Origin: Petunia secreta
Lineage: Eukaryota > Streptophyta > Magnoliopsida > Solanales > Solanaceae
Length of the DNA stretch: 64,000 nt
Direction: 5' to 3'
Assembly (NCBI GenBank): GCA_029990175.1
Contig: JARKIP010000203.1
Coordinates: 1-64,000 of the forward strand
Shown here: positions 21,526-33,918 of the stretch, piece after piece
Layout: each line of letters begins with the position of its first letter
How positions within the stretch are numbered: the first letter of the stretch is position 1
The notes under the pieces: model-generated
Seen by the model: the letters and a program-made list of their open reading frames with translations, nothing else
Told to the model about the DNA's origin: nothing
The model's database searches: none
Program-made: the position numbers and the translations under genes

Positions 21526-22059
21526 TAGGGGTGTACAAACCAAACCGGCAAACCGCACCAAACCGATAAACCAAACCAAACCGGAAAAAAATCCAACTAG
21601 TGGTTTGGTTTGATTTGGTTTGGTGTTGGAAGAAAATAAACCGACATATTAGGTTTGGTTTGATGTTAACAAAGAAAAACCCGAACCGACACCAAACCAA
21701 AATGACATTACATATATATTATTTTAAATTTTTGTATACATAAAAAAATAGTGAAATTAATATAAAACACCATCTCCAAAGTAATTCTATTTATTATGTA
21801 CCCAGCACTTTAAAATATTCTCACTAATACAATTTTTGAAAATTTAATACTATATTTCTGTAGTTTATTTTTAAAAATACTACTTTCATAATCTCGATTA
21901 ATCTCCTAAATCAATGTGTATTAGATATCTCTATCTTTTAAAATCATCTTCTTGTATCTCGCTAAAAATAGATATCCTAGTCAACAATCCTCAAGTCATC
22001 CTAAAATAATATTTCAAATACCGTAAAGGACACCGAGTATAATTATGTATTGTATACCT

Positions 22060-22120
<61 letters not shown>

Positions 22121-22446
22121 TATTTAGATAGTTTATGTTTATAAAATCTATGTGTACAATTAGAATATGTCACATATACTATCTTAATTTTTGTTATGTT
22201 AATATTTTTTACAATTAATTTTTTTATTGTATTCTTTGCTTGAAAAAGCACCATGAAATTGTTGCTTACCAATAAAAAACCGAAAAAACCGTATAACCCG
22301 AAAAAACTGGAAAAAACCGAGAAAACCCGAGATAGAAAAACGGACTTTATTTGGTTTGATTTTGTTTATTGATTTAAAAACCCGACATAATTGGTTTGGT
22401 TTGATAAATTAAAAAACCGGACCAACCCGACCTATGTTCACCCCTA
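21526..22446. mobile_element. Short non-autonomous hAT element (921 bp)
   Basis: Perfect 8-bp target duplication GCTGCAAT (21518-21525 and 22447-22454), as for hAT transposons. The terminal inverted repeats are TAGGGGTGTACAAACC and, at the right in reverse complement, TAGGGGTGAACATAGG. Subterminal regions are rich in aaccaaaccgg / ccggtttggtt motifs. No coding capacity. It contains a GT/AT microsatellite. Confidence 0.9.
22065..22121 (+). repeat. (GT)n(AT)n microsatellite
   Basis: About 19 GT units followed by about 9 AT units, inside the hAT element. Likely polymorphic. Confidence 0.95.
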
Positions 22447-23679
22447 GCTGCAATAATGCTTCTCTATTACCCAAGAGAAATACTTGTTCAATCTATTTAC
22501 AAAAGTGTAACAGATAGAGTCATAAATATAAATTTCTAGATGCAATTAAGGCCTGATATGCACTTCACCTATATAAATCATGGCAAGTAGAGACCTTAAG
22601 TGAGTTTCATATATCCAAAGGATTCTTGCTAATTTTTTTAAATTTTGCACTCAACAACCATGAGGAACTCTGACATGGAGAAGTTCTAATATGAGGTAAG
22701 TCTTCTTTGCTTAGTTTTCTTAGCATAATGAGTATATGTCAATGGTCGGATAATTTCTAAGCCACCATTGGAAAATAATATACAACAATTAATTAGTTTG
22801 TGGTGATTAAGACTTATGCTCACGCTTGGTGAGAAATTTTGTAAATTCTGATTTCGAAACTAGTGTTATCCTTATTCATTTACAATATTCTGTAGTTGCA
22901 CTAAATATTGCTATTTTATTCAATTAACCTCTTTGTGATTTGGGATAAATGTCTGCTCCTATATTTAATATTAGCACGTAATTTTATTTTGATTATCACT
23001 GTTACAATTTATTATGGATGTGAGCCTATACATTTGTTGAGCTTTGGATATTTCTTTTCGGAATATCAGGTTAGTTCCCCCTTTTTTTTATGTATTTGGT
23101 GTTGGACAAGTTTTCATGACTATGGCTCTTGGCTTATCATGCCTTGTTGAGGGTAAGACATCAGATTCAAGTCCTGGTACACTATGATGATAAGATGTTG
23201 GCTTCAGATCCCAACACATTATGGCCTAACACGCTTTTATGATAATAAGACATTGGGTTCAGGTCCCAGGGCAAAAATAATATGCTTTCGATAAAGAATC
23301 ATGAAGCCCGTTCATGAAAATGCTCTATTCGTAGAGGTGAATGTGGGAGCAATACATGCTCCATTTCCTAAGATGAATATCGGAGCCGGACAAGCTTCAT
23401 TCGCTAAGGTGAATGTGGGAGCAACACACGCTCCATTCATGAATGTGGATGTGGTAGCAATATTTTTATGCCTTAAAGAACAAATAATAATTTTATGTCT
23501 GAAAAAAGACAAAGAATTTTATGTCTGAAAGACGACAAAATAATTACCATGGAGAGACCATGGTAGTGGACATGGCAAGAGACAAAATAATAGTCATCAT
23601 TGTAAAATAAATAAGAGAACAATAAGAGTTCTCAAAATAACCGTTCAAACGGTAAACCTATAAAAAAAATTACGCTAAA
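22447..23679 (+). other. Copia leader/gag region, decayed
   Basis: This is copia internal DNA between nested insertions. No intact gag is readable. It includes a short repeat array at 23325-23460. Confidence 0.4.
23325..23460 (+). repeat. ~40-bp repeat, 3-4 copies, with GGAGC...GCTCC stems
   Basis: Units of the form 'gtgaatgtgggagcaatacatgctccattt' are repeated 3-4 times with changes, spaced about 40 bp. Each unit contains an inverted GGAGC/GCTCC pair. The open frame across it is a repeat translation. Confidence 0.6.
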
Positions 23680-24712
23680 AGACATTCTAAACTGCTTAAT
23701 TACAAAATATACCAATACTTTTAAATATTTACCCTACATAACAATACTTTCCACATTTTTACAAAACATACCATTTTTCATTTCCTTCCTCTCTCTAACC
23801 CAAAATCTTAATTTCTCCCTCTCTCTTTCTCTCCCCTCCTCCGTCCACCCGCCGTCCTTCTCCATCACCGGCGATCTATTCCTCCAGCGAACCACCGCAG
23901 AGTGACACTGCCACTGCTCGTTTTATACTTCTCGTGTCGTCATGCTGCTGCTCCATTACCAAAGTGGTGGCACTACTGCTATGGATCTGACATCGCCAGA
24001 GCTGTTGGAAAGAAAAAGAGAAATCTGCTACGGATCTGACGTCGACGGTGAACTGCTTCTCTCCTTTCATTTTTGTTTTTTTTTTGTAAATGTATTTATG
24101 TGGATATTTATGTATAAAATTTGTGTTGATGTGTTTGTGTATGTTTTGGTGCATAAATACAATTAAAATTTTTTGAATGTCTGTATGTTTGTGTATGTGT
24201 ATTTCAACCTACATATTTTTATATGTCAATTTTTTTTGTATAAACTTGTATTTGTGTGTATTAAATGTATGCCCATAAATACTTTGTATGTCTATAAATC
24301 TTTTTTGTATGTGTTTGTATGTTGTGTATATATGTGTATATTTTTATATTTCTAGTTTTTATATATGTTTATGTATTTTTATAGATCAAATCTACTTATT
24401 TTTTAAGTATGAAAGTGTTTTTTTGTATGTTTATACATCTACAACTTTTTTCAGATTTTTTTTAAAAAAAGAAGAAAAATTACGGTCACTGGCGGCTGGC
24501 CCGCAGCGATCGACTAACGGTGACTGGCGGCGACGAATCAGTGTAGCAGTGGAAAGGGAGAGGGTAAAACTCTAATTTGTATTGTTTCAAATAGATTTTG
24601 TATGTAAGATGTAACAAAAAGTATTGGTATTTTTTGTAAAGTTGTATAGTGCTGTTATATTTTGTAATTTTAGTGTTAGGGTTGTATATTTTTGTAATAT
24701 TCTAATGTCTTC
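23680..24712. mobile_element. Candidate non-autonomous DNA element (MITE/MULE-like)
   Basis: The ends are inverted relatives: 'agacattctaaactgc' then 'attacaaaatataccaat' at the left, and reverse-complemented 'agacattagaatattacaaa' at the right. A second internal pair is accaatact / agtattggt. The interior is T-rich with GT-rich patches. No clean target duplication was found, so the borders are tentative. Confidence 0.4.
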
Positions 24713-24829
24713 AATGTATCATGTGAGTATGAGGCAAAGTTTAAATGATTTTGGTTCATTCCGTAGAGTGAATGAGACAATTTATTATAAATTTTATAAT
24801 TATAGACCTACTTCCAGAAGTGAATGTGA

Positions 24830-27359
24830 CAATATATGATAATAAATTTATGGATATGAACGTGCCCACCATGGCTGTTAAAATATCACAACTCGCCTCT
24901 AGAAGAGGTTCGAGAATAATGAATATGTCCTTTATTATGACATAAATGGTCATTGCTCACGTACATAACATATGTCAAACTTATATCTTATTATGAATTA
25001 CATAAGAGCAAGTGAAGCAAGAAATTGATCTTGCCTATGATGATTTGACCATGAGAAAAATTATATGATTTTCTTCTTGAAGGAGATATTCACCGTATGG
25101 ATGGTGTCATGAAATATATGGTAGTACAAAACTAATTGAGAACTCTGGAAGAGCCAATTTGTTACTAACTGGAGGAATATGAAATTGATGAAATATTTAT
25201 TGCAGTATGTCTCAAATGAACTTGTTAAGTTTCAAATACATTTTCCAAAATAGCTATCATATTGAGACTACAAATATGAGAAGATTTAATATCTTCATAT
25301 TACTACAATCATAACGGGTAAGAGTATGTATATAATAAGAGTTACTCGCTTGTTCCTTCAGCTTGTACTACATATATATAAGCATATTGAAAACACATAC
25401 ATGCTACAATAAACTGAAAGTTTATTGATAGAAAAAGTCATGCTATAGTAAACCAGAAGTTTACTAGAATGTATTAGTTTATTAATTATTAGTTGGCATG
25501 ACCGGTTGGACCATCCCGGTTAAAATATATATATATGATGCGCTAAATAATTGAGAATTTGCATTGGTATATACTGAAGAATCAGGATTCTTCAAGAATT
25601 CTCTTTGTGCTACTTGTTCTCATAATAAATTAATTATTAGACGAACTAAATTTTGTGATAAGGATCCCGACACTTCTAGAATGTATAAAAGGTGAATATG
25701 GGTCTGTTCACCTGCCATATGGGCCATATAATTATTATATGATAGATGCATCTATGAGAAGCTCGCATATGTGTTATTATAAACCTGCAATGGTACTTGC
25801 AAGGTTAATTATTTGCTCAAATTAATTATATTAAGATCAAGTTTCCAGATTATGCAATCAAGATAAGTTTTCTTGATAATGTTCGCAAGTTGGTTTAGTA
25901 GATTCATATAATTGAAAGACTCTAATTAATGGCTAAACCATGCATATGAGAACAAAGCTACATAAATCAGGTATGAGATATGGTATATCCGTAAAGTAGT
26001 ACTTGTGCGCGACATCCCACTAAATGAATTCTCCCTCATATTTGGTTTAGGGTCAGAAAATAAATATTTTCCATCTAATAATTTTAATGTGCGGTATATT
26101 ATCAATTCATCGACCACAACGCATAAAGATGGATCTCATATAAGATTGGGAACGAATATTAGTTTGCCTAATATTATGGAGAGAAATTTAAAGCAGCTGA
26201 GGAATATTTGAATTAAATTATCATTGGTATGATCTTCATTTCAAAATAATACAAGTCACTGCCAGACGCATTGTTGGCCCAAAGCTAAATATTATATTCC
26301 AGTTGCTAATGCTCCAAATTTGATTTGATATATTGGTAGGACAATCTGTTTATGCAAATGAGTCTAAGGCACGCTTGAAGTGTGATAGACCATCGGTGCC
26401 AAAGATAAGAACTCTTGAAAAGTGAAAGGAACAAATAATTATGATGGTCAAATAAGGAGGCAGAGCTTTAGAAGAGCCCACGACATAACACCTAATGAAA
26501 CCTCATCAGGAGAGGTTCAGGTACCTAAAAATACTGAAAATGTAGAGATCTCAATATGTTATGTCGCATTGAGAGATGATATAAAATTGTCGTCAACGAT
26601 ATCTTACATATATTATAAAGCTCAATATTATAAATAATGATGAGGATCTTGAGCTTAAGTCTGTTAGCAATAAAGACATGAAATTATTGGCCAAAAGATA
26701 AAAGATGCATTCAAGCAGAATTGACTTCACTTGGAAGATGTGAAGTTCACGAACCTATAGTCCGAACACCTGAAGGTGCAAAACCAGTGGATCGCAAATA
26801 AGTATTGTGCAAAATGAAATGAGAAAATAATGAAGTCATTAGATATAAATAACGACTTGTGGCACAAATGATTTTTGAAAAGATATGGAATTGAATATAT
26901 GGAGATATATTCTCCTTTGGTGGATGCAATCACCTTCAAGTATAATATAAGAGTCTGGTAGTGCATGAAAGACTTGATATGAGTTTAATAATCTTTGTTA
27001 CATCCTTTTATATGGCTTATTGGAAAATAAAATATTTATGAATATCCTTAAAGGATTCAAAATTCCTGAAATATATAAAGGTTCCCGAGAAACCTATTCA
27101 ATAAAGCTCCACAAATTTTTATACGGATTAAAGCAATCCGGTCACATGTGGTTAAATCACATTAGTGTGTTTCTAGGTATATAAATATCATATTTTAATG
27201 CAATGAGTGTATTGAAGTATCTTGCAAAATATACTCCACCAGTTATAGCTTTTGTTATTTTTTGGCAAGATTGAATTCTTCTCCGATGCAAAAAAATTTG
27301 AAGAATACAAGAAACCTGTTTGATCCACATAAAGCCTGATATCAACATGCTACTTATTT
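24830..27359 (+). pseudogene. Copia pol remnant: integrase and RT
   Basis: Many frames and stops, but ordered copia landmarks are readable. A CATCSHNKLIIR segment (about 25606-25641) is the integrase zinc-finger end. An IDAS-like integrase core lies in 25690-25890 (ttccagattatgcaatcaag reads FPDYAIK). YSPLVDAIT (about 26906-26932) and LYGLKQSGHMW (about 27118-27150) are RT landmarks. The frame is then cut by the element inserted at 27365, and RNase H continues at 33145. It is non-functional. Confidence 0.8.
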
Positions 27360-27364
27360 ACTTG

Positions 27365-28150
27365 TGATGCAATGTAAAATAGCGGAACCAACTAAACTAG
27401 ACGCGAAAGCAAGTAATCACAAGATAACAAGAAATAAGGATTGGGGAGGTAAGAAATAAGAAGAAAAGAAGGAATCAAACTCACCAATGTAGATTGATTC
27501 CAATGAAGAAAGAGAGACTCGAACCAATTCAAGGAATCATACTAGGATTATTCCCATGGATTCCAAGTTTAAGGGATACATGAAGCTTCAAGCTTCTTCA
27601 AAGAAGGCAATGCCTCTCTTTCCTTTCTTCTCTATTCAATGTTCATAACTAACTAATCAAATAAATGACCTAAGGGAAGCTTTTATAGTCTTCCAATACA
27701 AGCTTGTGAAAGGTCTAAAAGCCCACAAGAGGGTTTAAAACAATAAGGACCACGCAGGGTCAAAATAGGAAATAGTCCCTACAAGTCAGTAAATTCCCGT
27801 CTTGGCTGAAACAGGGGGAGGCGCTCCACCCTCCCCTGCTGGGCGCCCGCCCTGGACACAGTTATGCTTGGGGCGCTCCGCCCTACAAACTCTAGAGAGT
27901 TTCGTTCTTGACACTTAGCCGATTTTCGAGAGTTTTGAAGGATGGGCGGTCCGCCCACCTTGGGAGGTGCTCCGCCTCTTCCTGGGGTGCTCCACCTTTG
28001 TCTTGGGGTTCTCCACCCTCCACACAAACAATAGCATGTGTCCTTCAAATCACTCCGGAACTCTTCCTTCGGAGCCCTTGATTTGTATCATTTGTGCTCT
28101 CAAGCTTGGCTCTTGATGGTTGGCGTTTAGGCTCAATTTATATTGCATCA
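27365..28150 (-). repeat. 3' LTR of the 27365-33030 element
   Basis: 786 bp. Its GC-rich part (27815-28020) holds several ggcgctccgccc / ggcggtccgccc type hairpin motifs also found in the element at 52735-60294. Confidence 0.92.
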
Positions 28151-28572
28151 TCCTCCCCTTCTTGAAAGGATTTCGTCCTCGAAATCAAACCATCAAGACC
28201 TACAATCAAAGACAAGCACAACCAAAATTTTCTACTACGAAAATAGGTAAGCTTAACAAGAATAAGTGCTAATGATGTGGAAAACACACTCTTGTGATAG
28301 AGCCAAGCATCAATACCAAATAAAAAGCTTATGTCTCCAAAGGAAACAATAAGTACTGACTCAACACAATAGTGAACTCAATACAAGAACAAGCAAAGAG
28401 ATCAATAGGACATGAAACATGCAAGATGTAGCAATCAATTCCTTACGACCCCTAAACTCATTACCAACATACCAAGCTTTCAAATCAATATTTTCACTAT
28501 GTGACACATTGGTTTTGGCATGTTCAACACTCAAGGTATGATCAACATATGGGGTGGATTAAAAAAGATAGT

Positions 28573-31300
28573 TCATTCGACAACTAACATCAAATACTCT
28601 ACTCCTTTTCTTGGAAGCACTCTTACACACACCAAGAGGTACCTCCTCACCTCCATATCAGCTCCTTCATCATTATAGTCCACACAATCAAGATTAGGAC
28701 TACTAGAAGATGGACCATCACAATCAAGACCAATGTCTCTCATCTCACTTGGAGTTTCAAACAATGGATTATCAATAGAGTTAAACTTTCCATTCCGTGG
28801 AGGTTCCAACTCATTCCTACTCTAGTTTGATACACTCACCACCTATATTGAAGTTTCCATCAAACAAAGGATTAGTATAGGCATACTTCTCAAGGTCACC
28901 AACTAATAAAGGTGAAGTATCCAAACTAGAGCCAACATCCACACTTGATGAATCATTAAAGATAATCCTATCTATCTCATTCACTAGAGATTCCTCAAGG
29001 TCATGATTACCCTCACTATGACACATAAGACCACCATTATCAAATAAGCAATCAAAGGGAAGAATAGGATATTCGTTAAACTCATCTTCTCCTCTATCAA
29101 ATAGGGGTGGTGTGTCATAACAAGGTACACAAACAAGGTCAACTACAACGTCTTCACTAAAGAGAGGTTCATTGAATACCGGGCTCACATCAAGATGTGG
29201 CTTATCAACTCTCTCAACTAGTGGTTTACATATACTCACAAGTTGACCAATAGACTCTACACTAGTTGCAAACGCATTATAATCATACAAATCATCAACT
29301 AGTATGGAGTTTTCACAAACACTTTCACAAGACAACGAAGTAACATGCTCGTGGAAAGAAGAGCCAACACTTACATTTGAGTTGCCACCTTGCTCACTCA
29401 AAGCACTTGAAGTATCATGGCTAGCTCCTCCACCTTGTAGCTCATATTGAGAATCTTCTTCACCTTGCCTTTCCATCTTGGAACATGATTAAGGCTCCAT
29501 CGGTTTGCCTCCAAGAATACCTACACAAGAATTCAAACAAGTAGAAGAAGAAGAAGAAGAAGAAGAAGAAGATAAACAGTTAATGTTAGAATAAGGGGTG
29601 CCTTCACTCTCAACGGTTCTTTTTCCCTTTCTCTTCTCCCTCAATTTCTTTTCAAGGTAGGGTGTAGATTCGGGTGGTGACAACTCATTCACTTAACTCA
29701 ACAGAACCTCTCCTTTTTTCAATCGAGAGTTGTCACCGGTCACTCCCTTACTCCTCTCAATCTTTTGTCTCTCATATTCGAGTGAGCTTGGACGAGGCCC
29801 AAGAATACCCATAGCCGGAGTAGGTGGACTCTTAACATCAACCCAAAATCTAGGACTTAGAGACTCATCACTTAAGGTCTCTTTCTTCCTTGTTGGTGAA
29901 CCACTTGGCTTTGGAGCTTGTGGTTTCAGGTTCACCTTAATGACATTTGTCAATTCTTTTCTTGCACTTGTCTCACCATTTCTTGTGTTTGTAAGACTTC
30001 TTGATTGCTCAATTTTAACCATGGAATGAAGTTCTCGCTCCTTTCTCCTTTGCTTAGCTAAGGCATAACTAGCGGATATCTTTCCCCTTGTTCCGTAAGG
30101 TGCAAACTCATAAACACTTTGATTCATGCCCACAAGATATACATCCCTTTTTAACACTATATTGCAACTCTTTGTTGTGCAACCATGGTTCACCTAACCA
30201 CACATCAAGATGTTGCATGGGATAAATATCACCAAACATAACCCTTATAACTCCTATGAGATATGAGCACCCGAGCTTCCTTGGAAACCCGCACTCCATT
30301 ATACTCATAAGGATGCTCTAGAGCATGACATGGTATCTTTAGACTATCAACCAAAGAGGTGCTAATGCAATCAGCATCGGTGTCACCAATTTTGAGCAAG
30401 TTTCTAACCATTTACCTCTACAACAAACCTACTTCTACCCAAGTCTCGTAGAGGTGCATCCAAAAAAGAACTTGAATGCTCAAGCGTAGCATCACCATCA
30501 ACTTGGGTCTTCCTTATCCCTCCTCTAGTGGCAATACCACTAGTATAACTTCCACTTCCCGTCACTCTCCCAATATTTGAAGTGTTGTTGAAAGTCGAGG
30601 AAGGAGTCTCACCAAGGAACCCATAAGAATTTCTCCTAGGGGTAGCAGCGTGGTGGAAACTCTCTCCCCTAGCCTTGGTTCCATAGCCAATAGCACCACT
30701 CCTACTACAGCTATCCATACCCCTCACGGCATTGATAGAACAATTCAAGCCTTTTGTTGCAAGAGCAACACCACTTCTCAAGTCACCCTTCACATGGGAA
30801 TTAGGAGAATTGAGCCCTTTAGCATAAGTGGAAGATGTAAACCTTCCCTTTCCCATGGAACAACCACCACCTCTTTCCAAACTAATGGAAGGACCTCTAC
30901 TACTCCCTTGTGTATTTGTAGAAATACCAAGAGAAGATACAAACGATATATTTCTATAATCAACCTCATCATCGATTCTCTCTATGTTACAATATTTTCA
31001 AATTCATCACAAGAAGAGTAAGTAAAAACCATTGTACCTTGAAGCGTCATTATCTTCAACTTCTTGACTAGAAGCATAAGAGTCTTCACATTCATCTTCA
31101 CAAGCTTCATAGTCTTCATGAGTCTCATGATCATCATAGTAAACCGCTTCATCACCATACGAGCTATGGTTTCCTGAATCATCATAGCAATACCCATCAT
31201 CATCAACATAGGAACCATAGTCTCCACCATCATCATAGCAACTCGCATCATCCCCACACGAGTCATAACCTTCACAATCATCATCCGACATAGTCAACAA
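28573..31300 (-). pseudogene. Degenerate gag/protease-derived ORF, acidic C-terminus
   Basis: Most of the region is in one minus frame: 31300-31007 (Asp/Ser/Tyr-rich), 30880-30404 (Ser/Gly/Arg-rich) and 30193-28817, broken by a TAA at 29693-29695 and a stop at 29489-29491. A middle part (30411-30108) lies in other frames. It has a retropepsin-like layout: DADCISTSLVDSLKIP, then HPYEYNGVRVSKEARVLI, then IYPMQHLDVWLGEPWL. The usual DSG/DTG catalytic triad is not there (DTDA instead), so protease activity is unlikely. The C-terminal 220 residues (29476-28817) are strongly acidic with no known domain. A (GAA)n tract at 29546-29572 would read as poly-Ser on the coding strand. Why such a long tail stays open is unclear. 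Confidence 0.6.
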
Positions 31301-31599
31301 TAAGAGAAAAGAACCTCACAAATTCACTCCCTCACATGTATCACTCAATATATGAACACTCAAGAGCAAGGCCTTGTTCTCTTAGAAACCACGGTGATCA
31401 CAACTAGTATGTCCAAGTATTGGTTCGGAATGGAGTTAATGGGACTCTATGGACGGACAGCTATTTAAGTGAGCACTTGAAGCCAAAGAATTTTTCTACG
31501 AGTTTTCTTGGAATCAAGTTTCCAATTCGCACGAGTTAGCCTAATACGCTCAAGAGTTAGTGTTAATGGAGCAGGACAATTACCCAAGAAACACTAACC

Positions 31600-31780
31600 A
31601 AGAAGCCCGGAGGCAAAGAACAAGCGAACTCCTACGAAACGAACTACCCGAACCCCAAAACAGTGGGAGGCGCTCCACTCTCAGGGGCGCTCCACCCTAG
31701 AAGTTCAGAGAGTTGGACTCCTCTGAGGCGGTCCGCCTTGCTCTTGGGGTGCCTGCCTGGGCTGTTACTTCAGCTCCTTC
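31600..31780 (-). repeat. Leader copies of the GC hairpin motif
   Basis: The leader of the element, between PBS and ORF, carries gaggcgctccactctc, ggggcgctccaccctag, gaggcggtccgcc and ggggtgcctgcctggg. These are imperfect versions of the GGGCG-CTC-CGCCC hairpin of its LTR. Confidence 0.6.
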
Positions 31781-32248
31781 AACAACGGGTTTGACCCGAT
31801 TTCACCCAAAAAAAATTCGATGTTTTCAACATGTTTCTCAAATCTAATGGTAACCAAAGGTGTATTCAACTATTTTAAACAATCCCCAATGATTTTCAAC
31901 CCCAAACAATCAAGAACAAGCTTTGATTCAAGTTTTGAAGCAAAATTTCAAGGTTTTCAAAAATTGGGGTTTAGATTTTTTCAACTTTTGAATCACAACA
32001 CCAAATTTCGATTTTATCGTACCAAAAGAACGAGTAAACGATATATAAAACAATCCCCAATAACTTTTAACACTTGGTGAATCAAATCCAAACTGATCTA
32101 TTAATTTTTTTGTGATTTTTCAATTTTTCACTTTTTGTTTCTTTTCTTTTATCAAGAACAAAAAGAGCACTAAAACAACAAACACAAATATAAGATGGCA
32201 CGATCGAGGGGTTGTAAGAAAAAAATCTAGTCGTGCTTTGATACCAAC

Positions 32249-33030
32249 TGATGCAATGTAAAATAGCGGAACTAACTAAACTAGACGCGGAAGAAAGTAA
32301 TCACAAGATAACAAGAAATAAGGATTTGAGAGACAAGAAATAAGAAGAAAAGAAGGAATCTCACCAATGTAGATTGATTCTAAGGGAGAAAGAGAGACTC
32401 GAACCAATTCAAGAAATCATATTGGGATGATTCCCATGGATTCCAAGTTTAAGGGATACATGAAGCTTCAAGCTTCTTCAAAGAAGGCAATGCCTCTCTT
32501 TCCTTTCTTCTCTATTCAATGTTCATAACTAACTAATCAAATAAATGACCTAAGGGAAGCTTTTATAGTCTTCCTATACAAGCTTGTGAAAGGTCTAAAA
32601 GCCCACAAGAGGGTTTAAAACAATAAGGACCACGCAGGGTCAAAATAGGAAATAGTCCCTACAAGTCACTAAATTCCTGTCTTGGCTGAAACAGGGGGAG
32701 GCGCTCCACCCTCCCCTACTGGGCGCCCGCCCTGGACACAGTTATGCTTGGGGCGCTCCGCCCTACAAACTCCAGAGAGTTTCGTTCTTGACACTTAGCC
32801 GATTTTCGAGAGTTTTGAAGGATGGGCGGTCCGCCCATCTTGGGAGGTGCTCCGCCTCTTCCTGGGGTGCTCCACCTTTGTCTTGGGGTGCTCTACCCTC
32901 CACACAAACAATAGCATGTGTCCTTCAAATCACTCCGGAACTCTTCCTTCGGAACCCTTGATTTGTATCATTTGTGCTCTCAAGCTTGGCTCTTGATGGT
33001 TGGCGTTTAGGCTCAATTTATATTGCATCA
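32249..33030 (-). repeat. 5' LTR of the 27365-33030 element
   Basis: 782 bp. It pairs with 27365-28150, differing mainly by base changes and a 4-bp indel near 32360. Confidence 0.92.
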
Positions 33031-33035
33031 ACTTG

Positions 33036-33470
33036 TGGAGGTACACTTAATGTTATGACATTCTACAAAATAAACTGTTGCTACTACATATTCAAATCAT
33101 GAAGAGGAATCGTCGTTCATGAAGCTAACTGATAATATGAATGTTTGAGATCAAAGACTCAACATATTCATCAACGGTGTGGTCTTTCTTTGAATATGAA
33201 TATCCTAACAATATTATATGAAGACAATAGTGCATTCATTGAGAAGCTGGAAGAAGGGTATATTAAAGGAGACAGAATAAAATATATTTCACCAAATTCT
33301 TTTTCACTCGTGATATTCAAAATATAGGTAAAATAGATGTTCAACAAATACGCTCAAGTAATAATCTGGCGGATTTGTTTACTAAGGCATTGCCAACTTC
33401 AACATTTGAGAAGCTTGTTTACAAGATTGGAATGCGTCGTCTATGAGATGTCAAGTTATGTCTTCTTCAA
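33036..33470 (+). pseudogene. Copia RNase H remnant
   Basis: It continues the copia pol interrupted at 27364. Readable segments include TILYEDNSAFIEKLEEGYIK (33200-33260), GDRIKYISPNSF, and then in another frame VQQIRSSNNLADLFTKALPT (about 33339-33400). This is the RNase H C-terminal pattern of plant copia elements. At least one frameshift is present and there is no intact start. Confidence 0.8.
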
Positions 33471-33670
33471 GAGGAGTAAAATACGCGTTGTACTCTTTTT
33501 CCCTTAACAAGATTTTGTCCCACTTGAGTTTTCTTGTAAGATTTTTAATGAGGTAGCTCTAAATGCGTATTATAAGATGCGTGTACTCTTTCACTTTCAC
33601 TAGGCTTTTTTCCACTTGGTTTTTCCTAGTAAAATTTTAATGAGGCATAGTCTTTGTGCAATGGACATCC

Positions 33671-33679
33671 AAGGGGGAG
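33671..33679 (+). promoter_or_regulatory. Copia polypurine tract
   Basis: AAGGGGGAG lies immediately before the 3' LTR. Confidence 0.75.
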
Positions 33680-33913
33680 CGTTACAAATTCATTGTATTG
33701 TGGATGTCCACTGTATTCATTCATGAACTATATTTATTAAGCATGCACCAATTCAACTTATCTAGTTAATTCTTGTAACTCTTGGTTGAATTTGGAACCC
33801 TATAAATATGTTGCTCTTGTCCAATGTAAGACACAAAAAATAATTGAAGAAACAATAGAAGCTCTATCTTTGCTCTCTCACTTTCTTTTCTATTTTATAT
33901 TTTATTTACAACA
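33680..33913 (+). repeat. 3' LTR of copia element
   Basis: It pairs with 18910-19121. The first base of TG has changed to C (cgttacaaattc), and the end is tttacaaca followed by the CACCA duplication. Confidence 0.9.
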
Positions 33914-33918
33914 CACCA

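Larger units (their letters stand above)
27365..33030 (-). mobile_element. Non-autonomous Ty3/gypsy-type LTR element in copia
   Basis: The LTRs 27365-28150 and 32249-33030 begin TGATGCAAT and end ATTGCATCA on the plus strand. They are flanked by a 5-bp duplication ACTTG (27360-27364 and 33031-33035). On the minus strand a PBS TGGTATCAAAGCACGA (32231-32246) follows the right LTR, and a purine tract (AAGAAGGGGAGGA) precedes the left LTR. The element therefore runs right to left. The two LTRs differ at about two dozen sites by eye (roughly 97% identity), so the insertion is fairly young. Its only coding region is a degenerate gag/protease-derived ORF. No RT or integrase is present. Confidence 0.93.
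18910..33913 (+). mobile_element. Ty1/copia LTR retrotransposon carrying nested insertions
   Basis: Two matching LTRs (18910-19121 and 33680-33913) are flanked by a perfect 5-bp target duplication, CACCA (18905-18909 and 33914-33918). A PBS-like cgttatcagcacgag follows the 5' LTR and a polypurine tract (AAGGGGGAG) precedes the 3' LTR. Remains of copia integrase, RT and RNase H occur in order on the plus strand. The 15.0-kb span is explained by nested elements at 19523-21236, 21526-22446, probably 23680-24712, and 27365-33030. Subtracting these leaves about 5.6 kb, a usual copia length. The pol region is broken by many stops and frameshifts. Confidence 0.92.

Noticed and set aside
24173..24575. 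Cys/Tyr/Phe-rich open frames
   Set aside because: They arise from GT- and T-rich low-complexity DNA inside the candidate element at 23680-24712.
29730..30029. Plus-strand 99-codon frame
   Set aside because: It is antisense to the minus-strand ORF of the 27365-33030 element and has no independent support.
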